Assembly (NCBI GenBank): GCA_019677205.1 | Contig: JAAMXY010000907.1 | Coordinates: forward strand, 52,539-116,538 | Direction of reading: 5' to 3' | From: Pinguiococcus pyrenoidosus | Lineage: Eukaryota; Sar; Pinguiophyceae; Pinguiochrysidales; Pinguiochrysidaceae | Length of the DNA stretch: 64,000 bases | Notes under the pieces: generated by a model | Told to the model about the DNA's origin: nothing | What the model saw: the letters and a program-made list of their open reading frames with translations, nothing else | The model's database searches: none | Made by a program: the position numbers and the translations under genes | Shown: in pieces, positions 53,924 to 64,000 of the stretch | How positions within the stretch are numbered: the stretch's first letter is position 1 | How the letters are laid out: the number at the start of each line of letters is the position of its first letter

Positions 53924-56006
53924 ATGTCCAAGTTCGCGGACAGCAGCGCGATGGGCGATCAAGAAGAGGTCTCCAGAAGTCGTTTAAGTTTTCCCTGCGG
54001 CAGAACACTGAGAGTTTTGCCACACGTTAGGCGCACGAAGTGGTCATCGATGGCTTATGGGACTTCTACAGCAAAACCATGCTGCCAGTAGAGGAGGCCA
54101 CGCGCTTCGATATCTTCCAGACGTCCGCCATCACCAAAGGAGAGATCCATTCGCCGCCTTTGGTGCTCTTGGTGGGCCCCTACTCCGCCGGAAAGACCAG
54201 CTTCATCCGCTATCTGGTGGGCAGGGACTTTCCTGGACAGCGCATCGGGCCAGAGCCCACCACAGACAAGTTCGTGGCGGTCCTGCATGGCGAAGAAGAC
54301 CGCATCGTACCCGGAAACGCTCTCACTGTGGCGCCGATGTCGCCGTTCGGAGGTCTCAAGTACTTTGGCAATGGTCAGTGCTCTCTCCAAATGCAGCGTT
54401 TGTAAGAGTCTGGAGGATCTGAAGGTCCATTGCTCCTTTGGTGGCGGCACAGGTTTCTTAACGCGCTTTGAGGGCAGTGTGATGAACAACGACATTCTCA
54501 AGAGGATCACACTCATCGACACGCCAGGTGGGTTGGCTCTCGCTGCGGAGCCACCAGACTAAGCAACATAAAGGAAGATGGGTGTGTCATGATGTGCGTC
54601 TCTTCAGGTGTCCTTAGTGGTAGTAAGCAGCGCACGGGGCGCACGTACGACTTTGACGGCGTGGTGAACTGGTTTGCGGAGCGGGCCGACATGATCATCC
54701 TCTTGATTGATCCTTTCAAGCTGGACATTAGCGATGAGATGGCGAGCGCCATCCGCGTTCTGCAGTCCAATGCGGACAAGGTCGGTTGCCTGCATGTGCA
54801 GCTCCCGTGAGAGACGCAGCTTGACGCTCTCTCGCTGCTCCCCAAACCCAGGTCAAAGTAGCTTTGAACAAGAGCGACGCGGTGTCGCAGCAGCAACTGA
54901 TGCGTGTTTATGGCGCCTTGATGTGGAGTCTTGGCAAGGTAGGTTCCAGTGATAGACGAGCAAAGGCCGCACGTCCATGGCTTGAAACGCCGCCAACTTG
55001 GCAGGTCATGGGGACTCCCGAAGTGTGCCGGGTGTACATGGGCTCCTTCTGGGAGCATCCGCCCTCGAACGAGGAGACAGCCAATCTGCTGCGACAGGTG
55101 GGGAAAAAGGCGTAGCCTCCTTTGTAGCGCCGTTTCCATCGCCATCTCACGGCCGCTCTACTTGCGCTCCTTCGATAGGAGATGGAGGATATGATGCATG
55201 ACCTGTGGATTCTTCCCCGCATGGGAGCCGTGCGCAAGGTCAACGAGCTCGTGAAGAGATCCAGAAAGCTCCGGGTGCAGGCGTGCATCCTCGACTATCT
55301 TCGGGAGGAGATGCCGACCTTCATGGGACTCGAGAAGAAGAAGCAGGCCCTGCTCGCTGACATGCCAGGTACGCATGTGTCGGTGTGGAGTCGATCAGCT
55401 TCGCGACATCACCTCTCCTGGCGGTATCGACGCTTGGTCCTCTGCAGGTGTTTTCCGCGCGGTGTGTCGGAAGTACAACCTCCCGCCGGGCGACTTTCCC
55501 GACATCGCCAAGTTCACGCAGATCGCAAGTGAGATGGACTTCAAGACCTTCCCACGGCTCAATGGTGCGCGGCTGAAGGGGGGCAAGCTCATGAAGGCCT
55601 TGGAGGACGGAATCGGTACGTTGCTCCGCAGCGCGAAGTCGCGATCTGCTTTGCCGTCTTGGCTGGCTCAGAGTCCTTCTAACCCCAACGTTGATCGCGC
55701 CCCGCAGGGGAGACGATTCCGAAGCTGCTCGAGCACATTCCGACCATTTCTGGAACGGCCGGGTCAACGCTGCCCACAGCCACTGTGGAGGCGACGGAGG
55801 CGGTGGGAGCGGAGGAGTCGGTGTTGCGGATGGCCAAGCGCGCATCTGCGCCCGGCGATATTCCGGTGGACGCCGAGCACGAGAAAGAAGATGACGGAGA
55901 CAAGGGAGAGGATAAGGGTGATGCGGGGGCAGAGGACCAGGAGGCCGCGGCCGCTGACAGCAAGAATCCTTTTGGGCAGCGCAGGCAATCGAATCCGTTC
56001 GCATAG
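53924..56006 (+). CDS. EHD: EHD-like dynamin-family ATPase with C-terminal NPF motifs
   Basis: Nine exons: 53924..53968, 54031..54373, 54453..54527, 54608..54780, 54852..54938, 55005..55097, 55179..55368, 55448..55615 and 55708..56006; 490 residues. Text follows EHD proteins: EVVIDGLWDFYSKTMLPVEE, P-loop GPYSAGKTS (64-72), GPEPTTDKFVAVLHG, DTPG (152-155) with VLSGSKQRT, NKSD (218-221), then QQLMRVYGALMWSLGK, GSFWEHP and the helical lipid-binding part (SLPRN-like ILPRMGAVRKVNELVKR, PPGDFPDIAKF). EHDs oligomerise on membranes, bind ATP and shape endocytic-recycling tubules. Animal EHDs end in an EH domain and plant ones start with it; here neither is present. Instead an acidic linker ends in two NPF motifs (478-480, 487-489), the ligand of EH domains. 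The first intron is short with donor GTCTCC. Confidence 0.9.
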
Positions 56007-56567
56007 GTAGCAAGGCGTCAAAGCGTGAATTCAGCGCGAGTTCAGCGTGAAACCGTGAGAGTGCCAAAGCATGAAGGCGTCGGTCGTGGGGTGTACATGG
56101 CACATCGTCGAGGGCCTTCATCGACAAGGTGAATGCTAAGTTTAAGTCAAGAAGGGGCGCATGGCCTCTTGCACATTCCATGGCAGCGCGTCTGTCTCCC
56201 CTTTTCCTTGCGATGTCGCCCCACGTGACGCAAGCCAGGCTACAAGAGGAAGACGCCGTATCCAAAGAACCAATGGCACCCATCCTCGTAGCATCGTGGA
56301 CAAGCCGCAGCCAACACCAGCCCAAAAAACCCTCCTTCCGTTCTTCTTGTTTTGAATCGTCATCACAGAAGGAAATCTGAAATGAAGGGAAACGTTCTTT
56401 TACGCCGCTTTACGCCCTTCAAGAGTCCCGATCTCGGCGCTTTGGCCCCTCTCGCCCGCCTTCTTTTTCTTCCTCCTCCCTCGCTAGTGAGAGCCTTGGA
56501 GGCCGCCATGGTTGAAGTGGGGCTTTAGGCCTGGCGGTGGCGCCAAACGGGGCGTTGAAGCTTGCAA
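56007..56567. other. Intergenic, EHD to exostosin-like gene
   Basis: About 560 nt. Pyrimidine-rich near 56440-56490 on the plus strand. No gene recognised; ATG at 56508 opens only a few codons before a stop. Confidence 0.5.
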
Positions 56568-58042
56568 ATGCTTCCGTTGGGCCTGTTCCTGGCGGTTTCC
56601 GCCACCCTCAGCCTCTTGGCAAGGCCCTCTAGCGCCAAGGATGTCTGCGGGGGGTTCCAGATCTACGTGTACCAAGAGCTGCCCAGGCCGTGGTGGCTCA
56701 ACGCCTCCGGCAGCCACGATCTCGCAGACCCCAAAGTGCCGAGAGGGCCTCTGGCGGCAGTGGGCAGTCCCAGCTTCTTGGGAGTGCCCTGCGAGCTCCT
56801 GGGCAGCAAGGGAGAGACGGACTGCGTGTCCATGCAATACCTGGGCAATGGCCGGGCCATGGATCCCGAGCAGACCGGCGTCGACGTCGTGCAACTCTGG
56901 GATACCAATGTGTATGCGCTCAATTGGCTTTGGCTGCGCTACATCTACAACAATTGCTGGGAGAGAGAGCCGCACAAGGCCAACTTGTTCTACGTGCCAC
57001 TGCCTATTCACGAGCTGCATCCCCGGTCGGCCGACCCAGCGACGTGGCCTGCCACCGTCGAGCAAAGCAAGAAGTACTACGCCTACGTCAAGCAGACCCT
57101 ACAGGCCAAGGAGACCTTCCAGCGCTGCGGCGGATGCGACCATGTCATTGTGCTCAGTCGCTTCACGGCGCACTTCCATGACCACGAGGCGGCCAAGACC
57201 GGCGGATTCCGCAATCGGGACCCCTTCTGGGGCCGCATGATGAAGATCTCCTACGAAGGCCCCGTGCACCCGGGCCTCATCAACACGGCAAGACCGAGCA
57301 TCTTCCACCCCACCTCCGACAAAGACGTCAAGACGTGGATGGACCACGTGTTTTCGCGAGAGCGGGAACGATCGGCCACCCTGCTGCCGTCGAGTCGCCC
57401 GTGGATGACCTATCTCACAAAGGAGTGTTCGAGGCGCGACGCTTGCTCCGTACCTCACCCAGCGGGCAACAGTTCCCGGCGATACGACTTCGCCGTCCGC
57501 GAGTACTTGAGTCACACCTTCAGCATCCAGCCGGGAGGCGAAGGTGCCACGAGAAGGGCCTTCTTCGACAGGTACGCACTTTTCTTGACTGCGGAGCCCT
57601 CTTCGGTTTTTGAGCTCATCGGCTTTTTCGGCCATCCTGTAGCCTCATCTGCGGATGCATTCCCGTGGTCTTCAGTGGCGTGACGTTGCGGGACAAGTTT
57701 CCGGAGATCGCGGGGCCGGCGGATCACCAATACCTGTCGTCGTACTATCGCTTCTTCGGAAGCGACCTCCGCTGGTTGGAGAAGGTGGCCATCTCCGCGG
57801 AGACCGTCGAAGATGCCTTCATCGCGATTGAGAACGTGAGCAACGAGACCATCGCAATCATGAGAGACAACATCAAGAAGGTGCTGCCGATGCTACTCTA
57901 CTGGGATGCCGGCTGGGAGGCGGCATCGTCCGGGAAAAGCTCTGGGAACTACGGGCATCACAATGCGATCTCTCACACGCTACAGCTCATTCAGAAAGGT
58001 CGGCCAGATCCGCGTCTGTACTTTGCGCCAAGTTCTCTGTGA
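56568..58042 (+). CDS. Exostosin-like (GT47) glycosyltransferase
   Basis: Exons 56568..57571 and 57643..58042, 467 residues. The start MLPLGLFLAVSATLSLLARP is a signal peptide or anchor for the secretory lumen. GFQIYVYQELPRPWW at the start of the domain is the exostosin opening ('KIYVYDLP'); ANLFYVPLPIHEL, CDHVIVLSRF and PSIFHP follow. The splice joins FFDS to LICGCIPVVFSGVTLRDKFP, the 'DAI..GCIPVI.SD' block that carries sugar-nucleotide contacts in GT47. The family builds heparan or plant wall polymers in the Golgi; the substrate here is unknown, and cell-cover or scale polysaccharide is a guess. The end is uncertain: a GT at 57999 and an AG before 58101 would replace the last 15 residues with a third exon, also in phase, running to 58375. 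Confidence 0.82.
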
Positions 58043-58321
58043 GGACTCCGCAGAAAAGGCCGTGGAGGGGCTGGCCCTTTCGCGCCTGCCCTGCCGACAG
58101 ACGTTCAGTTTGATCTCAAGTCTTTGTGCGACGATGGGGTGCTTGTCCCGATGCCACGGCCCATCATGGATGCCTCCTTGCGCGACTTTGGGGCCTGGCG
58201 GAGATCTGACAGCGCGTGTGTCCTACGCTTGCTGCAAACGGGTGCGTTTGCCAAAAGTGAGCGCAAGGCAAGAGATGCACGCTTCAGAAACGGGCCGAGG
58301 TTGTTTGGCGCTGCTTGGCTC

Positions 58322-58600
58322 CCGTTGATGGTCTGCACGAACGAGAAGGTATTCGCCCCACTGTCCCGCTTGTAGATGCGCACAGCGCCTTGATCATTGG
58401 CGAAGCCAGGTCCACTCTGCCACGCCCGCTGTTCGCCGTCCGGCTTCCCACGACGAGAACGTCGCCGTCAACATCCACGCTGGACCCATAGGCGCCACCA
58501 GCGGTCAGGTCATCCAGCCAGACGCTCAGGATGGCCGACTCGTCGTACACGTCACTGGCCAGCAGCACTGGCACAGCCAGAAGGCACAGAATGCAGGGCA
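58322..58600 (-). pseudogene. FG-GAP repeat remnant
   Basis: The minus strand reads LLASD, then LTAGGAYGSSVDVDGDVLVV, typical FG-GAP/integrin-alpha-like blade text, and then, in another frame, ANDQGAVRIYKRDSGANTFS and FVQTIN, the usual next strand of the same blade. The change of frame falls near 58400-58420 with no obvious intron. After VQTIN the pattern stops. A hydrophobic stretch precedes LLASD. I read it as the decayed 5' end of a secreted FG-GAP protein; a real gene with an unseen short intron is the alternative. Confidence 0.4.
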
Positions 58601-58706
58601 AGCGCACCAAAGTGTGTGCAGTCTGGCGCGCTGTCTCTGCGTTCTGGAGCGTTTTGGACTCTTCAAGTCGGACTTGTAGAACGATCGCCAAGATCTGCAA
58701 CGCCAT

Positions 58707-59313
58707 ACGACGCGTGCCGCAGCTTCATTTCTCGCGGAAAAGAAAGTAGAGGACATTGAATCTGCTGCAGCGGGCAAGAGCGGTCTTGCGAATCAACGAA
58801 GCGGAGATGCGTTCGCAGAGAAGAGCACAGGAGTTGGAGACAAGCGGCTAGATGGCCCGAAGATGCACAGTAGGCAAATCATGTCCGTTCTTCTGGCATG
58901 ACCTCTCTTCTGTCTGTCTGAACCAAGCCACGCCGTCGAAGGATGATGCAAAACGATCCAAGGAGACGTGCGCCGGCTGATATCAGCCTCCGTCTGAAGG
59001 AATCCACCCCACCTTTCTTTCCCTGATCCGCAGCTGCCCCTGGATCCTCACCCCGTCAATGATCCATGCAGCCGGCGGAGTGCCATACTACGTAGCAAAG
59101 GAAGAAAAAGAGAAAAACTTTAACCACATCTGCTGTACTAGAACACAACACAAGAAGCACTTCCCTCGCGACAGTGGTGCCCCTTCAAATAGAGGACGGA
59201 ACAATCCTCATCACACCACAGCGAGGGAGAAACGATCTCTCCAACTCAGAACAGCACCAACTTGACATGGGCAGCGAGAGAGGAGGAGAGAGAGAACCGA
59301 GGACCTGGCGTCC
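58707..59313. other. Intergenic upstream of the protease 3' end
   Basis: About 600 nt between the FG-GAP remnant and the stop of the minus-strand protease. AC/GA-rich in places; no coding or RNA feature recognised. Confidence 0.5.
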
Positions 59314-61595
59314 TTAGTCCATATCAGCGTCGCAGGTGTACAGCCCGTTGTCCTCGGGGATGTACTCCGATACGAGGCATCTCGTCTGCGTCGGTGACGC
59401 ACAATAGATGCCGTCCTCTGCAATCATTTTCGGGCAGCATCCTTCCGCTCCTCCGGAATCGTTTGCGCAGTTGCAACCTCCGCTGTGGCGTATTCAGAGA
59501 GCATCTCATGAGAAACCCGAGGCAGCCGTTCTCCACCCAGACCGCTGCTGAAGACGTCCAAAGGCACTTACCACTTGTTGCACGACGCGTCGCAGCAGAC
59601 GGCGCCGCTTGAAGACAGCTTTCCACTCGCACACGGTTCGAAGGACGGCGGCGGAGTCCCCGGTGGAGGCGTCACCGGCTCAGGAGTCGGTGGAGTCGCC
59701 GGTGCAGGAGTCGGTGGGTCTGTGGTCGCCGGTGCAGGAGTCGGGGGGTCTGTGGTCGACGGTGCAGGAGTCGGGGGGTCTGTAGTCGATGGGGAAGGGG
59801 TCGGTGGAGGCGTCGCCGGTTCGGGAGTCGGCGGAGGCGTCGCCGGCTCGGGAGTCGGCGGAGGCGTAGTCGATGGAGAAGGGGTCGGTGGAGGCGTCGC
59901 CGGTGGGTCGCTGTTCGGTGGATCTGAGACGGGTTGGGGCGTCGGCTGTGGAGTGGGCTGCATCGTCGGTTCCGCCAATGGCGCCGCTGTTGGATAGTAG
60001 CTGGGCGTGCCGCTGGCGTCTGGGCTTGGCGTAGGAACTGGCGTTGGGTTCAAGTATGGAGCTGGACTCGGGTTTGAGCTTGGCTCCGCGCTTGGAAAGG
60101 AGCTTGGGCCCAGGCCCGGCGCTAGAGTCGGAGCTGGCGTGGGAAGCTTGAACACACGGCCGGCAATGGACGTGACGCCGTTGTTCGTGAAGCAGCCCGG
60201 GCCATTCCACAGCACGCCAATGTACGCGACGCCATCAAACGGCCATTCGACACGCAAATTCGACAAGGTCCACCGGAAGAACTGATTCCCCTGGATGGTC
60301 AAGGTAACGCGTGCAAGGAAGTAGTCGAAGGTCGAGATGAAGTCGTTCGTGCTTGCATACCAGTCCAAGGTGATGGTCACTGGCAAGTTGCCGACGTTGT
60401 GCAGGGTCACCCGAGCATTGAAGAGATCGCCTTCCGTCTGCGAGATGCTGGGGAAGATGGGATTCCCGAGGCCGACGCCGCGAATTTGCCCCCCCCAGAA
60501 GTTGTTGATGTCCGCGCGAGCCTCGATCACCTGACAGTAGTCGGGTCCGACGGGCCACTGCACTAGCCCCTCCGAGATTAGGTTGGCGCGCATGCGGGTG
60601 CCGAACTCGGTGCAGCCGGTCGGTCCACCTCGGTGCACGGCGTGCACGCGGTTCTCGGGGCTGGCGTAGGGGCATCCGCTCTCACCACCCCAGGCCCACA
60701 TGTCGTCCACGGTGAAGAAGCCGGTATTGACCGCGGAGATGCTCTCCGTCCGGGTCAGCTGCTTGTCGGTTGCGAACGCAATGAAGGCGTTGAGGTCCGA
60801 ATTCCCGGGATAGCCCCGAACAGTGACGCTGGGGAGCGAAGCTGAGGACATACCCAACCAGCCGCGGGTCACGCCGACCTTGCGGTCCAGCTCGCAGAGC
60901 TGGATGTCGAAATTGAGGTCGCCGCCGCCGGAGATGCCGTTGACGCAGGTGGTCGAGGCGTCGTACTCCGGGAAGCGGAGGCAGCTCAGCGCGAAGGCCG
61001 TACCGTAGTGGTCGAAGTCGTCCGCGCCGCTCCAGTAGCCATATCCGCAGGCGACCTCCACCCTCGTCGCACTGCCGCGGCAGCCGTTGTAGGTGCAGTG
61101 CCTGGCGGTGGAGATGAAGTTGGGTCCGACGAGGGAGGCGCTACACACGAAGTTGCTCTGGTCGGCATACTGGACGAAGAGCTTGCACACGCGCTGGTTC
61201 ACGTTGAACCATGGCTCGGCCACCACGGCGACGTTGTTGCCGGGATCCCTCGGGTTGTCCTCGAAGGAGGTGCAGCCCTGGAGGCGCCGATCAAGGTCGA
61301 AGGGCTCGGATACTTCCGGGACGGATGCGTTGTGGACTCGCTGCGTGAAGCTCTGCTGGTGACGGTAGAATTCCTCGATCTCTTCGACGCTGGCGGGCCG
61401 GCTCTCGGTGCGGGAAGCGTGCGCGAGGCTGTCGGAAGGTTCCGCGACGCCGGACGCCTCGCGGAAGGTTGCTGCCGTGCCGTCCAGGTTGCCAATGGTC
61501 TCGGCGCTGGCCTGGTCGGGCGTGTTGCGGAGCGAGAGGTCCTCGAGGGCGTGACTGCCCAGGACGCTGAGGGCGAGGAGGCCAAGGCGGAGCAT
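59314..61595 (-). CDS. Secreted S1-type serine protease with Pro-Thr stalk and Cys-rich tail
   Basis: Exons 59572..61595 and 59314..59482, 730 residues. The start at 61595 (MLRLGLLALSVLGSHALEDL) is a clear signal peptide; the frame is open further upstream, but that part lacks one. After a propeptide of about 100 residues comes a trypsin/V8-like domain with the full triad: His166 (STARHC), Asp230 (NFDIQLCEL) and Ser306 (GGESGCP). A beta-sandwich-like domain follows (ARVTLHNVGNLPVTITLDWY), then about 170 residues of Pro/Thr/Ala/Ser repeats (PPTPAPATTDPPTPAP), probably an O-glycosylated stalk. The tail is Cys-rich: CCDASCNK joins CGGCNCANDSGGAEGCCPKM across the splice and ends YTCDADMD. Without the splice the protein stops at CNKW and loses half of the tail. 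Extracellular or wall-bound proteolysis is likely. Confidence 0.88.
59640..60160. repeat. GGAGTCGG-type repeats coding the Pro-Thr stalk
   Basis: Near-identical 27-30-nt units (plus strand GTCGGTGGAG..., minus strand coding PPTPAPATTDPP or PPTPEPAT) occur about ten times, then shorter PTP units. All keep the frame. Units nearest 59700-59900 are almost identical, which suggests recent duplication. Confidence 0.85.
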
Positions 61596-63673
61596 CGCGG
61601 CGCGGTCGTTGGCGGCTTCGGCTTCTGACGACCACCACGACGCAGCACAGCGGGGGCAGCAACATGGAAATGCACAGTGCATTTGAACGCTTGAAAGCTT
61701 GCCCGCCCGTGCTGCCGCATGCCACAGCGGAATTGGCGCCGATGTTGACGCTTTTCTCAAGATCCAAGCTGCGCGAGCGCTTTAGCCAATCCGTGCCCGG
61801 AGCAGATGCCAAGGGCCAATCAAGTGTCGTCGGCTTTTCATTCCATTCTCGAGAACTGGCCAGGGATCCGTGCCCAGAAGTGAGATGATTGGACGCCCAT
61901 GTTTCCGAGACCTTGACGTCCGCCACAATTCGTCGGCGCTTCTTCAACAAGCGAAGGCCAAACGGGCGCATAAGAACCCCCGTGACGGCACCGGAGAAAG
62001 GCGATGCGCCACTAGGAAGCGCGGCGCGGAGGAATCGCGCAAAGCGTTTCAACTATGGTCAGCAGCTGCGTGACTAAGAACATCCTGAACTCCACGTTTC
62101 CTGCTAATCCAGTGCCACAATGATGCGTCGCGGCTTCCTGGTTCTTGGACGCACGTGTGCTGTCCCGATAAGTCGCGCAGGTGTTGCCACATCGTGGTAG
62201 CGCATCGCACAGCACGCCGGCCAACCGGTCATCGTGTTCTGACCGGCGTGTTCCCTTTGAGCGTTCGGAAGGGCCAAAGCGCGGCTTCTTGGTAGGCAGG
62301 GCAGCTCTGGCACGAGCCTTCGCCACTGCGCGGTGCGGTCTTGCCGCTTGAAAAAAGGAGCGGGCGGGAAGTCAGGAGCCAATTGAATTTGAATCCGCCT
62401 TTGATGGGTGTTTCGTGTTCTGAGTTCTGAGGTCAATCCCCCGAGGCTTGTCCCTTGCCGCGTTTGAATATGGCAGATCTGATCGGACCGGGTCTGCCTG
62501 GCAGACTGCGCGAATAGGATAGGCACAGAAGCAAGAGAAATGCTTCGTCGGGGAGCGGGTAGTACAAGAGACGTGTCGTCGTATCCAGTCGCAAGCCCAT
62601 GTTCAACTACGACGAAAAGTCAATCCTGTCCGATCGCTTCGATCACATGACGCGATAATCCCGGTTTTTTATGATCGATTGAACCGATGCACAGACGCAA
62701 TTCAAAATCATCTGCAGATTCGCTCGAAGTGGTTAGGGTTAGGGCCTTTGATTGTTTGACGGTGGACGAGGCAAAGTCTCGCGCGCAAGCCTCCAAATGC
62801 CCATGGCATGGGTACAAACAAGCAGTATGGCTTCGTTACAGGCATAAGCAACGGTGTCACTCACGCACGGTGTCGAAGGTGGGGGAAGAAAGGTGCGTAG
62901 ATAGGATGCTGATCCAAAAATTTCCGCAAGTGGACTTTGACATTGTGGAAAATGGCTGGTAAAGCAAGCAGTCTTTGCTTGGACTGCGTTTGCGCGCTGC
63001 CAACATACTCCTGCGCACGCAAACGCAAGCACCGACGCAATGCTGCTCACAGGTCAAGGTGGGAAAAAACCCAGGTTGACGTCAAAGAAACTACACCTCG
63101 AGGTGTGAAAGACTACAGCTCTAGCTTCGTCCAAGCATTGCTGGCAGGTTTCGTTGAGATCTCGACAAGCACCATCTCGCAACGTCTCGCATTTCTCCAA
63201 GCAACGATCGGCACGTGACATTTGGTCCGAGATCGCCGGTCATTGGCCCAGTCTTTCTCGGTAGGATTCCTTCGAGACGTGTTCGTTGGCCGGGTTATGT
63301 TTCGCAATCCCACCCCCTTGGTAGTACCTTTCTCCCAGGTGAGGGGAGTACGCTGCTGGTACCGCTTCGCGGTGGCCGTTGTGCCTCCTTTTGGAGTTTT
63401 TGGCAGCAGGGCGTCACAAAACGTCTTTGCGGCGCTCTGATTAGTGGGGCCAAATGTTCGTTCCTCCAACCACCGCGCGCGCATCCGAATCCCCAAGTGC
63501 TTGCTACAACAGTCGGCGCGCTTGCATAACGCGTATCCGCGGGGGGCCTTACGGCGGTTGCGAAGCCTCGAGAGATGCGCTGGCGAGTGTAGTGGAGGCC
63601 TCGCGCGTGTCGCAGGAACAGGGCACCAGAAGTCAGGCGCTTCGTGAGGGGCGGGAGACAGCGAGAGACTGAG
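61596..63673. other. Long gene-poor stretch
   Basis: About 2.1 kb upstream of the protease start. A minus-strand frame at 63113..63988 (291 codons) and shorter ones occur, but they have Arg/Ser-rich, motif-free content. Two adjacent TTAGGG units occur near 62734. No tRNA, rRNA or mobile element recognised. Confidence 0.45.
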
Positions 63674-64000
63674 ATGCTCCACGAGCGTCGTCAGGCCTCT
63701 AGGAGTCCTGCTCGCACGAGACAAACTCCTCCCCTTCAGGACGCCCTTCTCGGCAGCAACAACGAAGACGAGGACGACAATCTTCCCGACATTGGCCGAG
63801 CTACGCCTCTGGACGTCTCTCCGACGCCTGCCGCCATCGAGAGAGCGAAGCTGCAAGATCATGATGCGCTCGCGGCGGAAGTGCTGCGCTACTGTAAGAG
63901 CTTCACTCTGCCTAGCCTCTTGAGGCGGCGCGCGGGAGGGAGAGGCGGCGAAGCGGCCATCGCAGAGCGCAGCCTTCCACAGTGCCAAACGCTGATGTCC
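63674..64000 (+). CDS. Start of an unidentified gene, runs off the right edge
   Basis: From the ATG at 63674 the frame stays open for 109 codons to the window end. It begins MLHERRQASRSPARTRQTPP, goes on with SNNEDEDDNLPDIGRATPLD and IERAKLQDHDALAAEVLRY, and then turns Arg/Gly-rich. The first part looks like a disordered, Ser/Arg and acidic N-terminus of a eukaryotic protein. A GTAAGA after LRY (63894) could be a splice donor, in which case only the first 73 codons are coding. No family can be given. Confidence 0.45.
   Translation, partial: MLHERRQASRSPARTRQTPPLQDALLGSNNEDEDDNLPDIGRATPLDVSPTPAAIERAKLQDHDALAAEVLRYCKSFTLPSLLRRRAGGRGGEAAIAERSLPQCQTLMS

Noticed and set aside
2708-58042. A functional cluster for membrane traffic (Rab11, TM9SF, gamma-COP, EHD, CD36-like)
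   Set aside because: The genes are scattered among unrelated ones on both strands, and such housekeeping genes are common; chance is enough.
62730-62745. Telomere-type TTAGGG repeats
   Set aside because: Only two adjacent units; too few to call an interstitial telomere.
63113-63988. 291-codon minus-strand frame near the right edge
   Set aside because: Arg/Thr-rich, no domain or leader, and it overlaps a better plus-strand candidate.

Overview
The window is nuclear DNA of a photosynthetic eukaryotic alga with a complex, red-lineage plastid. Genes lie on both strands in no operon-like order. Most are split by short GT-AG introns (about 60-390 nt) that can be placed because the reading phase and the conserved protein sequence rejoin across them. 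At least five proteins begin with a secretory signal peptide followed by Phe or Trp at or next to the predicted cleavage site (for example SAAFAP in a thioredoxin and VAAFRQ in SufD), which is the hallmark of plastid import in ochrophytes, haptophytes and cryptophytes. A Tat-type lumenal PSII-like protein and a nuclear-encoded SufD agree with this. An ochrophyte (pelagophyte- or dictyochophyte-like) is my best guess; I cannot fix the species.

Layout. 0-5 kb: 3' end of the actin regulator AIP1, a convergent MYST histone acetyltransferase, a Rab11-type GTPase and a plastid thioredoxin. 5-13 kb: a very large CD36/LIMP-2-like membrane protein and a DA2/SIP5-type RING ligase. 14-19.4 kb: a giant protein of about 1,760 residues with five tandem repeats of about 170 residues and a SAM-like tail, which I do not recognise. 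19.7-28 kb: a thylakoid-lumen PsbQ/Psb31-like protein, a small SPRY protein, and two tandem TPR proteins with plastid-type leaders, the second carrying a CHAT domain that lacks both catalytic residues. 28.8-44 kb: an ERK-type MAP kinase, TM9SF, gamma-COP, ataxin-10, an adrenodoxin-type ferredoxin, SufD and an MFS transporter. 44.9-64 kb: an axonemal-type coiled-coil protein, glutathione synthetase, a chromatin protein joining a C2HC finger, AT-hooks and a PAH domain, an EHD-like ATPase ending in NPF motifs, an exostosin-like glycosyltransferase, an FG-GAP remnant, a secreted S1-type protease, and the start of one gene running off the right edge.

Shared themes are membrane traffic (Rab11, TM9SF, gamma-COP, EHD, CD36-like), plastid redox/Fe-S/PSII function (thioredoxin, SufD, PsbQ-like, TPR pair) and chromatin (MYST, AT-hook/PAH). 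These look like ordinary neighbours, not a cluster. Simple-sequence DNA is common, mostly inside introns. The best candidates for something undescribed are the giant five-repeat protein, the plastid TPR/pseudo-CHAT pair, the C2HC/AT-hook/PAH fusion and the EHD protein that carries NPF motifs where an EH domain would be expected. No tRNA, rRNA, transposon or CRISPR array was recognised.
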